Assembly: GCA_937925635.1 (NCBI GenBank)
Contig: CALALX010000051.1
Location: forward strand, 1 to 18,593
Direction of reading: 5' to 3'
From: an uncultured Caulobacter sp.
GTDB lineage: Bacteria; Pseudomonadota; Alphaproteobacteria; Caulobacterales; Caulobacteraceae
Length of the DNA: 18,593 bases
The translations under genes were made by a program, and so were the position numbers. Shown one piece after another: positions 13,241 through 18,593 of the stretch. Below the pieces are notes generated by a model. That model was not told the DNA's origin. It ran no database searches and saw nothing but the letters and a program-made list of their open reading frames with translations. Each line of letters opens with the position of its first letter. The first letter of the stretch is position 1.

Positions 13241-13273
13241 CCCTCCCCATGACGGGGAGGGACGGGGGAGGGG
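13241..13273 (+). repeat. CCCTCCCC-type palindromic repeat carrying a ribosome-binding site
   Basis: CCCTCCCC (13241-13248) and GGGGAGGG (13254-13261) form an 8-bp hairpin, followed by ACGGGGGAGGGG (13262-13273). The same layout (CCTTCCCCC hairpin, then ACCGGGGATGGGG) recurs at the right edge of the window inside imuB, and related hairpins bound the imuB insert. The trailing GGGAGGGG lies six bases before the next ATG and serves as its Shine-Dalgarno. Confidence 0.75.
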
Positions 13274-13279
13274 ACCATC

Positions 13280-13723
13280 ATGAATCTCGAGACCATCTTC
13301 TCGGCGATGAGTTTGCTGGCGATGGGCGGCTGGCTGCTGCTGGTCGTGGCGCCGCTCCGTCGGGCGGCGCTGATCACGGGCGCCCGGGGCGTCGCCGCCG
13401 TGCTCAGCCTCGCCTACGCGATCCTGATCTATCGCGCCCTGGCGGGGACAGGGGCTCCCGAGGGCGGCGGCTTCGATTCACTGGCCGGCGTGATGATCCT
13501 GCTGTCGAGCCCGGCCGCCATGCTGCCGGCCTGGATCCACTACCTGGCCTTCGACCTGTGGGTCGGAACCTGGGAGGTCGAGGACGCCCCGAAGGCCGGC
13601 GTGCCGCACTGGCTGCTGCTGCCGGTCATGCTGATGACCTTCATGTACGGACCGGCCGGGCTGCTCGCCTACCTGATCATCCGCACGGTGGCGGCAAGGG
13701 TGCGCAAGCCCGCCGCAGCCTAG
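13280..13723 (+). CDS. ABA4-like membrane protein (DUF4281)
   Basis: 147-residue integral membrane protein with four hydrophobic segments (about residues 5-27, 35-54, 68-92 and 112-136). The motif PAAMLPAWIHYLAFDLWVGTWEVED, with conserved His, Asp and Trp residues, and the later FMYGPAGLLAYLIIR identify the ABA4-like family. The name comes from the plant protein needed for neoxanthin synthesis; the bacterial role is not established and no carotenoid gene is nearby. The ribosome-binding site comes from the preceding repeat. Its TAG stop codon (13721-13723) is the first three bases of a palindromic repeat, so the last residues may have been altered when the element arrived. Confidence 0.8.
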   Translation: MNLETIFSAMSLLAMGGWLLLVVAPLRRAALITGARGVAAVLSLAYAILIYRALAGTGAPEGGGFDSLAGVMILLSSPAAMLPAWIHYLAFDLWVGTWEVEDAPKAGVPHWLLLPVMLMTFMYGPAGLLAYLIIRTVAARVRKPAAA

Positions 13724-13771
13724 AGCACGATGGCATCAGACGGAATCGTCTGATGGCTGAATCGTGCTCTA
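13721..13771. repeat. 51-bp two-tier palindromic repeat, diverged relative
   Basis: The outer arms TAGAGCACGAT (13721-13731) and ATCGTGCTCTA (13761-13771) are perfect 11-bp complements. The inner arms ATCAGACG (13735-13742) and CGTCTGAT (13747-13754) form an 8-bp stem with loop GAAT. Stem lengths and the TAGAGC start match the 55-bp repeat beside it, but the arm sequences differ with compensating changes, so structure rather than sequence is kept. It supplies the stop codon of the ABA4-like gene. Confidence 0.85.
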
Positions 13772-13781
13772 GAATCAAAGG

Positions 13782-13836
13782 TGTAGAGCCTGATTCAGGG
13801 TTCAGATTGTTCCATCTGAACCCATCAGGCTCTAGG
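13782..13836. repeat. 55-bp two-tier palindromic repeat, copy B
   Basis: Identical over 55 bases to copy A at 1-55, with the same 11-bp outer and 8-bp inner stems. It is ten bases after the diverged relative, so two palindromes stand in tandem between the convergent ABA4-like and carboxylase genes. The carboxylase stop codon begins three bases beyond it. It is a likely mRNA 3'-end structure for both. Confidence 0.9.
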
Positions 13837-13838
13837 CG

Positions 13839-16800
13839 TCACCACGCATCCACCCAGCCCCGCGCCGGCTTGCGGCGCGGCGGGCAGCTGTCGAGGCCGC
13901 GGACCACCCAGCGTCTCGTCTCGGCGGGGTCGATGACGGCGTCGATCTCCAGCGCCGCGGCCATGCTGGTCGCCTTGCCGGCGGCGTAGAGGCGGCCGAC
14001 CAGCTGGTCGTAGAGCGCCTTCTGTTTCTCCGGATCGGTCTCGGCGGCAAGTTCCTTGGCGTAGCCGAGCTTGACCGCGCCCTCCAGGCCCATGCCGCCG
14101 AACTCGCCGGTGGGCCAGCTGGCGATGAAGAAGGGAGAGTGGAAGCCGCCCCCGGCCATCGCCTGGGCGCCCAGGCCGTAGCCCTTGCGCAGGACGATGC
14201 AGAACAGCGGCGTGCCCAGCTTGGCCCCGGCGATGAACATGCGGCTGACGCGGCGCACGGCGCCGGCGGCCTCGCTGTCGGGCCCGACCATGAAGCCGGG
14301 CGTGTCGCACAGGCTCAGCACCGGCAGGTCGAAGGCGTCGCACAGCTGCAGGAAGCGGGCGGCCTTCTCGGCCCCGTCGCAGTCGATCGCGCCGCCGAGG
14401 TGGCGCGGGTCGTTGGCGATCAGGCCCATGGGCCGGCCTTCGATGCGCACGAAGCCGGTGATCATCCCCGGCGACCAGCCGCGGCGCAGTTCGAGGAACG
14501 ACCCCGTGTCGACCAGCGCCTCGATCAGGGGGCGGATGTCGTAGACACGCAGCCGGTTCTCCGGGATCGACCGTCGCAGCAGTCGCTGATCGGCGGCGGA
14601 CCAGTCGGCGACCCTGCCCTGGAAGCTCGACAGGGCCTGCTTGGCCAGGGCGGTCGCATGGGCCTCGTCGTCGGCCAGGATGTCGATGACGCCGTTGCCC
14701 CATTGCACGTCGCTGGGGCCGATGTCCTCGGGCTTGAAGACGCCAAGGCCGCCGCCCTCGATCATCGCTGGGCCGCCCATGCCCAGGTTGGAGTCCTTCG
14801 TGGCGATGATGATCTCGGAGAGGCCGGCGATGGCCGCGTTGCCCGCGAAGCAGCGGCCGGCGACGATGGCGATCTTGGGAACCTCGCCCGACAGCTCGGC
14901 GAACTTGCCGAAGGTGGTGACGTCCAGCCCGGCCACGCCCGTGCCGTCGGTGTCGCCCGGACGCCCGCCGCCGCCCTCGGCGTACCAGACCACCGGCAGC
15001 TTCTGCTCCTCGACGATGTGCAGCAGGCGGTCGGTCTTCTTGTGGTTCATGTGGCCCTGGGTGCCGGCCAGCACGGTGAAGTCGTAGCTGAGGGCCGCGA
15101 CCCGGGCCTTGTCCGGCGGAAACAGGTGGCCGTTGATCGCGCCGACGCCGGCGATCAGGCCGTCGGCGGGGGTGGCCTTGATCAGGTCCTCCAGCGTCCG
15201 GCGGCGGCGCTGGGCGGCGATGGTCAGGGCGCCGTACTCGATGAAGCTGCCCGGATCGAGCAGGTCGTCGAGGTTCTCGCGCGCCGTGCGATGGCCGGTT
15301 TTCCGGCGCTTGGCGACCGCCTCGGGCCGGTTGGCGTCGAGGGTGAAGGCCGTGCGGTCGATCAGCGCCTGCAGGTCCGGCCGGACGTGGTCGGGATCGA
15401 CTTCGGCCAGGGCGGCCTCGGCGTCGGCCTCGACGTCGGCGGGCTCGATGAAGAGCAGCGGCGCGCCCTTGAGCAGGGTGACCCCCTTGGCGGCGACGAT
15501 CCGGACCACCCGGCCGCCCTCGGGGGCGACGACGACATGCTCCATCTTCATCGCCTCGAGCACGGCGACGGTCTGGCCGGGCCGCACCAGATCACCCTCG
15601 GCGATCTCGATCGCGCCGACCGTGGCCTGCAGCGGCGCGGCGACGGCGACCGTGCCGTCATCGGGAGCGTGCGCGATCTCGGCGGTCTTCGCCGGAGCGG
15701 CCGGCGTGGACGTCTGATCGGGCCTGTCGGGGCCGCGCGGCGTCTTCCGCTGAAGCCGTCCCGCCTTGTCCAGAAGGTCGGCCAGGTTGGCTTCGAGGAA
15801 CTTCGTCGTCGCCGCGCCGGCCTTCACCGGGGCCTCGGCCAGCACCACGCGCAGCAGGTCGGCGTTGCTGTCGACGCCCTCCAGCCGGAACTCGGCCAGG
15901 GCCCGGGCCGTGCGGGCGCAGGCCTGTTCCAGCGTCGCGCCGCGCACGATCACCTTGGCCAGCAGGCTGTCGTAGGACGGGCTGGTGACGTAGCCGGCGT
16001 AGCCCGCGCCATCGACCCGCACGCCCGGCCCGCTCGGCGGCTCATAGGCGGTGATCTGTCCCCCGCCGGGCAAGGCCCCGCCGTCGGCCGTCAGGGTTTC
16101 GAGGTTGACCCGCGCCTGCACCGCGAAGCCTTGCGGCGTGGGGGTTTTCGTCAGGCCGACCTGGGCCAGAGTCTTGCCCGCCGCCAGCTCGATCTGGGTC
16201 CGGACCAGGTCGACGCCGGTCACCTCCTCGGTGATCGTGTGTTCGACCTGCAGACGGGCGTTGGCCTCGATGAAGGCGAAGCCGCCCTTGCCGTCGACCA
16301 GGAACTCGATGGTCGCCAGGGTCCGGTACTTGGCTGCCGCGCAGAGCTTCTCGGCCGCCTCGTGCAGCGCCTTGCGCAGGGCGTCGGGCAGGAGGGCGGG
16401 CGCCATTTCGACCAGCTTCTGGTTGCGGCGCTGGATCGAACAGTCGCGGTCGCCCACGGCCACCACCGCGCGGCCGTCGGCGGCGACCTGGACCTCGATG
16501 TGGCGGGCGTCCTCGACCAGCCATTCGGCATAGACGGCGCCGTCGCCGAAGGCGGCCTGGGCCTCCCGCGAGCAGGCGGCCAGCGCGAACTCGATCTCGG
16601 CCTCGGTGCGCACCACGCGCATGCCGCGCCCGCCGCCGCCGGCCACGGCCTTCAGCATCATCGGGCCGTTCTTCTTGAAGAAGGCCTTGGCGCCGGCCAG
16701 GTCGATCGGCCCCGTGCCGGCCAGCACCGGCGCCTTGGCCTTGGCGGCCAGGGCCCGGGCCCTGGCCTTGTCTCCGAAGGTTTCCAGCGCGTCCGGCGAC

Positions 16801-17114
16801 GGGCCGATGAAGGCGATCTTCGCCGCCGCGCAGGCCCGGGCGAAGGCGGCGTTCTCCGACAGGAAGCCGTAGCCGGGGTGGATGGCGTCACACTTGGCCG
16901 CCTTGGCCGCCGCCACCACGCCATCGATGTCCAGATAGGCCTTCGGGCCGGAGCCCTTCAGCGCCGCCGCCTCGTCCGCCGCCGTGACATGCGGCGCGGC
17001 GGCGTCGTCCTCGGCGTAGATGGCGACGGAGGCGATCCCCAGGTCGGCCGCCGCCCGCGCGATACGGATGGCGATCTCGCCGCGGTTGGCGATGAGGATG
17101 CGCTTGAAGGCCAC
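13839..17114 (-). CDS. Single-chain biotin-dependent acyl-CoA carboxylase
   Basis: 1091-residue cytosolic enzyme fusing all catalytic parts of an acyl-CoA carboxylase. Residues 1 to about 450 are biotin carboxylase: KRILIANRGEIAIRI, HPGYGFLSENA, the ATP-grasp glycine loop GGGGRGM (159-165), and EANARLQVEH (E283, R287). A linker leads to a biotinyl domain with the target lysine K523 in EAMKMEH. Residues from about 560 hold both halves of a carboxyltransferase (GHRTARENLDDLLDPGSF, then SLCDTPGFMVGP and GGGFHSPFF). This order and length match single-chain long-chain acyl-CoA carboxylases; acetyl-, propionyl- or geranyl-CoA use cannot be excluded. The GTG at 17114 is chosen because MAFKRILIANRG is the usual N-terminus and GGGACGGA precedes it. 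The long upstream open frame is non-coding. It diverges from imuA across 108 bases. Confidence 0.92.
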   Translation of the reverse strand: MAFKRILIANRGEIAIRIARAAADLGIASVAIYAEDDAAAPHVTAADEAAALKGSGPKAYLDIDGVVAAAKAAKCDAIHPGYGFLSENAAFARACAAAKIAFIGPSPDALETFGDKARARALAAKAKAPVLAGTGPIDLAGAKAFFKKNGPMMLKAVAGGGGRGMRVVRTEAEIEFALAACSREAQAAFGDGAVYAEWLVEDARHIEVQVAADGRAVVAVGDRDCSIQRRNQKLVEMAPALLPDALRKALHEAAEKLCAAAKYRTLATIEFLVDGKGGFAFIEANARLQVEHTITEEVTGVDLVRTQIELAAGKTLAQVGLTKTPTPQGFAVQARVNLETLTADGGALPGGGQITAYEPPSGPGVRVDGAGYAGYVTSPSYDSLLAKVIVRGATLEQACARTARALAEFRLEGVDSNADLLRVVLAEAPVKAGAATTKFLEANLADLLDKAGRLQRKTPRGPDRPDQTSTPAAPAKTAEIAHAPDDGTVAVAAPLQATVGAIEIAEGDLVRPGQTVAVLEAMKMEHVVVAPEGGRVVRIVAAKGVTLLKGAPLLFIEPADVEADAEAALAEVDPDHVRPDLQALIDRTAFTLDANRPEAVAKRRKTGHRTARENLDDLLDPGSFIEYGALTIAAQRRRRTLEDLIKATPADGLIAGVGAINGHLFPPDKARVAALSYDFTVLAGTQGHMNHKKTDRLLHIVEEQKLPVVWYAEGGGGRPGDTDGTGVAGLDVTTFGKFAELSGEVPKIAIVAGRCFAGNAAIAGLSEIIIATKDSNLGMGGPAMIEGGGLGVFKPEDIGPSDVQWGNGVIDILADDEAHATALAKQALSSFQGRVADWSAADQRLLRRSIPENRLRVYDIRPLIEALVDTGSFLELRRGWSPGMITGFVRIEGRPMGLIANDPRHLGGAIDCDGAEKAARFLQLCDAFDLPVLSLCDTPGFMVGPDSEAAGAVRRVSRMFIAGAKLGTPLFCIVLRKGYGLGAQAMAGGGFHSPFFIASWPTGEFGGMGLEGAVKLGYAKELAAETDPEKQKALYDQLVGRLYAAGKATSMAAALEIDAVIDPAETRRWVVRGLDSCPPRRKPARGWVDAW

Positions 17115-17169
17115 GATGGTCCGTCCCGGGTCATACAATCGTTCGAAGCGGGCACCATAGCGCCCCGCC

Positions 17170-17209
17170 TTGACTCTTCCATCGCGAAGGATGAGAACAA
17201 AAGCGGAAC
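17170..17209 (+). promoter_or_regulatory. imuA promoter with LexA (SOS) box
   Basis: GAACAAAAGCGGAAC (17195-17209) is a perfect GAAC-N7-GAAC, the reverse complement of the alphaproteobacterial LexA box GTTC-N7-GTTC. A -35 box TTGACT lies at 17170-17175, which places the LexA site over the -10 region and transcription start, the right position for repression. The box ends 13 bases before the imuA ATG, so induction of imuA-imuB by DNA damage is expected. Confidence 0.9.
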
Positions 17210-17222
17210 ATTGGAGAACGTG

Positions 17223-17999
17223 ATGCCGGGGTCGCGCGAGGCGCGCCTTGCGGTCTTGAAGGGCCAGGTGGCCGCTCTCGAAGCGGGGACTCGGACTCCA
17301 TTCTCGATCTTGCCGTTCGGCGATCCGCGGGTGGACGACTGCCTGCCGGGCGGAGGACTGCCGCTGGGGCGGTGGCACGAGTTCGTCGCCGACGGAATGG
17401 AGACCGAGGTCGGGGCGGTGGCGGCCGGCTTCGCGGCCCTCGCCGCTCGGCCGCTGGCGGCGCGCGGGGCGGCGGTCTGGGTGATGCGCCGGGACGACCT
17501 CCACGCGCCGGGGCTGGAGGGGCTGGGCTTTCCGGCGCGGTCGCTGATCCAGGTGCGAGTGCGCGACGAGGTCCAGGCCCTGATGGCGCTGGAGGATGCG
17601 CTCGCCGCGTCGGGCGTGGCCTGTGTGTTCGGCGAGGTCGAGGACGTCGACCTGACCGCCGGCCGGCGGCTGCAGCTGGCCTGCGAGCGGCACGGGGCGA
17701 CGGGCCTTCTGCTCCGACGACGGCCGTGGGGGGGGATGGCGCGCAAGGCGGCGACCGGCTCGGCGGCGGCGACGCGCTGGCGGGTGGCGGCGGCGGCCAG
17801 CGATCCGCCGGCGGGCGAGCCGGGCCTCGGCCCGCCGCGCTGGCGGGCGGAACTGGAGCGATGCCGGGGCGGCCGTCCCGGCGCGTGGATCTTCGAATGG
17901 AACGAGGAGGCCGACGATGGCCCGCATCCTCTCCGTGTGGTTGCCGGACTGGCCGGTGACGGTTTGGCGGCGACGGAATTCGTCCGTCGAAGGGCCTAG
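17223..17999 (+). CDS. imuA: ImuA, SOS mutasome accessory protein
   Basis: 258-residue RecA-like protein of the ImuA family, part of the damage-induced ImuA-ImuB-DnaE2 translesion system that replaces Pol V in many bacteria. The N-terminal helix SREARLAVLKGQVAALE is followed by LPFGDPRVDDCLPGGGLPLGRWHEF (about 30-54), typical of the family. The RecA-like core continues with AVWVMRRDDLHAPGLEGLGF and an RLQLACERHGATGLLLRRRPW segment. There is no canonical Walker A lysine motif, as usual for ImuA. The ATG follows TTGGAGA by five bases. The gene overlaps imuB by 83 bases in another frame, so the two are coupled, and a LexA box controls it. Confidence 0.9.
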   Translation: MPGSREARLAVLKGQVAALEAGTRTPFSILPFGDPRVDDCLPGGGLPLGRWHEFVADGMETEVGAVAAGFAALAARPLAARGAAVWVMRRDDLHAPGLEGLGFPARSLIQVRVRDEVQALMALEDALAASGVACVFGEVEDVDLTAGRRLQLACERHGATGLLLRRRPWGGMARKAATGSAAATRWRVAAAASDPPAGEPGLGPPRWRAELERCRGGRPGAWIFEWNEEADDGPHPLRVVAGLAGDGLAATEFVRRRA

Positions 18000-18593
18000 T
18001 GCGGGTCTCCCTCCCCTTTATGGGGAGGGTGGATCGGCGATGCGAAGCCGAGACGAGACGGGTGGGGCAAGCGGCGATCCGAGGTCGGCGTCGAACGCGG
18101 CCACCCACTTGCCCCCCCCTGGTCCGCTGCGCGGACCTGTCCCTCCCCACAAGGGGGAGGGAGGGCTACCCCTCGCCCTGCTCATCACCGACCGGGGCGC
18201 CCGCCGCCTCTACGCCCTAGACGACGCAGCCCGTGCGCTGGGCCTGTTCGTCGGCCAGAAGGCGACCGACGCCGCCGCCCTCGTGCCCGAGCTGGAAACG
18301 CATGACGCTGATCCGGCCGCCGACGCGGCGGCGCTGGAGGCGCTGTGCGACTGGTGCGTGCGGTTCTCGCCGGCCGTGGCGGTCGACGGGCTGGACGGAC
18401 TGTTCCTCGACATCAGCGGCGTCTCGCACCTGTGGGGCGGCGAGGCGGCGATGGCCGGCGACCTGCTGGCCCGGCTGATGTCCAATGGCATCCCCGCCCG
18501 CGCGGCCGTGGCCGACACCGCCGGCGCCGCCTGGGCCGTGGCGCGATACTCTTCTCCCTTCCCCCTGGAGGGGGGAAGGACCGGGGATGGGGG
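17917..18593 (+). CDS. imuB: ImuB, catalytically degenerate Y-family polymerase (5' part)
   Basis: First 225 codons of ImuB, open to the window edge. ImuB is the Y-family-like hub that binds the beta clamp, ImuA and DnaE2. It starts ARILSVWLPDWPVTVWRRR, the usual ImuB N-terminus, which lacks the polymerase acidic residues, and resumes with TDRGARRLYALDDAARALGLFVGQKATDAAALVPEL, then ALCDWCVRFSPAVAVDGLDGLFLDISGVSHLWGGE and MSNGIPARAAVADTAGAAWAVARY. Between residues about 29 and 84 there is a Gly/Pro/Arg-rich stretch encoded by a palindromic repeat inserted in frame. A second such repeat starts near residue 213. No stop is met in 225 codons, so the gene appears functional with the inserts, but splitting into pseudogene fragments beyond the edge cannot be excluded. 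Confidence 0.88.
   Translation, partial: MARILSVWLPDWPVTVWRRRNSSVEGPSAGLPPLYGEGGSAMRSRDETGGASGDPRSASNAATHLPPPGPLRGPVPPHKGEGGLPLALLITDRGARRLYALDDAARALGLFVGQKATDAAALVPELETHDADPAADAAALEALCDWCVRFSPAVAVDGLDGLFLDISGVSHLWGGEAAMAGDLLARLMSNGIPARAAVADTAGAAWAVARYSSPFPLEGGRTGDG
18006..18166. repeat. Composite CCCTCCCC repeat inserted in frame in imuB
   Basis: The left hairpin is CCCTCCCC (18009-18016) with GGGGAGGG (18022-18029); the right hairpin is CCCTCCCC (18141-18148) with GGGGAGGG (18154-18161). An inner hairpin GGTCCGC/GCGGACC lies at 18121-18137. The stretch is about 160 bases and encodes roughly residues 29-84 of ImuB without a stop. It starts just after the imuA stop codon, so imuA is undisturbed. 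No ORF of its own or target duplication was identified. Confidence 0.8.
18549..18593. repeat. Second CCTTCCCCC repeat in imuB, cut by window end
   Basis: CCTTCCCCC (18557-18565) and GGGGGAAGG (18571-18579) form a 9-bp hairpin with loop TGGAG, followed by ACCGGGGATGGGGG. The layout matches the repeat at 13241-13273. It is still in the imuB frame (reading SSPFPLEGGRTGDG), directly after the VARY that normally continues the ImuB palm. The right limit lies outside the window. Confidence 0.65.

Noticed and set aside
1..13836. The two 55-bp identical repeats as attachment sites of a 13.8-kb mobile island
   Set aside because: The segment between them carries core genes (rcdA, rpmE, trcR, ubiX) and no integrase; the repeats are palindromes typical of dispersed elements, not att sites.
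17115..17927. N-terminal extension of the carboxylase by up to 271 residues
   Set aside because: The extension overlaps imuA antisense, including the SOS promoter, is Arg/Pro-rich, and the biotin carboxylase fold starts exactly at the GTG at 17114.
14139..17999. 1286-codon open frame on plus, antisense to the carboxylase and running into imuA
   Set aside because: The part before 17223 is the antisense shadow of a GC-rich gene with clear carboxylase motifs on the other strand; it is Gly/Arg/Asp-rich with no recognisable domain. Only the last 258 codons (ImuA) are real.
18006..18166. Reading the imuB insert as an insertion sequence or MITE with its own transposase
   Set aside because: It is only about 160 bases, with no transposase frame and no target-site duplication that I could identify; the palindromic-repeat reading fits better, though trans mobilisation remains possible.
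17999..18220. 73-codon frame spanning the imuB insert as a separate gene or element-encoded protein
   Set aside because: It is frame-shifted against conserved ImuB sequence on both sides and consists of repeat translation; no start signals or family resemblance.
1..18593. CRISPR array, tRNA, rRNA or prophage genes
   Set aside because: No regularly spaced direct repeats, cloverleaf structures, ribosomal RNA signatures or phage structural genes were seen.

Overview
GC-rich alphaproteobacterial chromosome, most likely Caulobacterales (Caulobacter, Phenylobacterium or a relative). The lineage markers are an RcdA-type regulator of CtrA proteolysis (DUF1465), a TrcR-type DUF1013 cell-cycle regulator, a DUF1192 protein, a cysteine-free alphaproteobacterial L31, and imuA-imuB behind a perfect alphaproteobacterial SOS box. 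Genus is not resolved. No rRNA, tRNA, CRISPR, prophage or classical IS was seen, and no gene-free stretch exceeds 300 bases (the longest is about 250 bases, before trcR).

Layout. Positions 1-5130: a secreted Tiki/ChaN-like protein (minus) diverges from an MHS-type MFS symporter (plus). A Tat-exported glycerophosphodiester phosphodiesterase follows, coupled by an ATGA overlap to an exported DUF885 zinc-peptidase-like protein. Positions 5129-8633: a four-helix membrane protein and a PIG3-type quinone oxidoreductase (both minus), then DUF1192 and rcdA (plus), a Phd/PIN toxin-antitoxin pair (minus) and rpmE (minus). Positions 8748-13723: an MsbA-like ABC exporter, trcR, a DUF465 protein (minus), ubiX overlapping a TIGR02444 gene, a second DUF465 protein and an ABA4-like membrane protein. 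Positions 13839-18593: a single-chain biotin-dependent acyl-CoA carboxylase (minus) diverges from the SOS mutagenesis genes imuA and imuB. imuB runs off the right edge, and dnaE2 would be expected beyond it.

The most unusual feature is the repeat content. At least three families of short palindromic elements lie between genes. One has two identical 55-bp copies 13.8 kb apart plus a diverged tandem relative, and its arm supplies the TAG stop codon of a neighbouring gene. A second, built on CCCTCCCC/GGGGAGGG hairpins, supplies the ribosome-binding site of one gene and has inserted in frame into imuB, once as about 56 extra codons and again at the window edge. This resembles the in-frame palindromic elements known from Rickettsia.

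Regulatory signals stand out. A consensus sigma-54 promoter lies in front of rcdA. The toxin-antitoxin operon has an apparently leaderless promoter with an operator over its -10 box, and a TTG toxin start. imuA has a perfect GAAC-N7-GAAC LexA box. A near-perfect paired direct repeat and a GAAA-capped hairpin precede trcR. These are sequence readings only; none has been tested.
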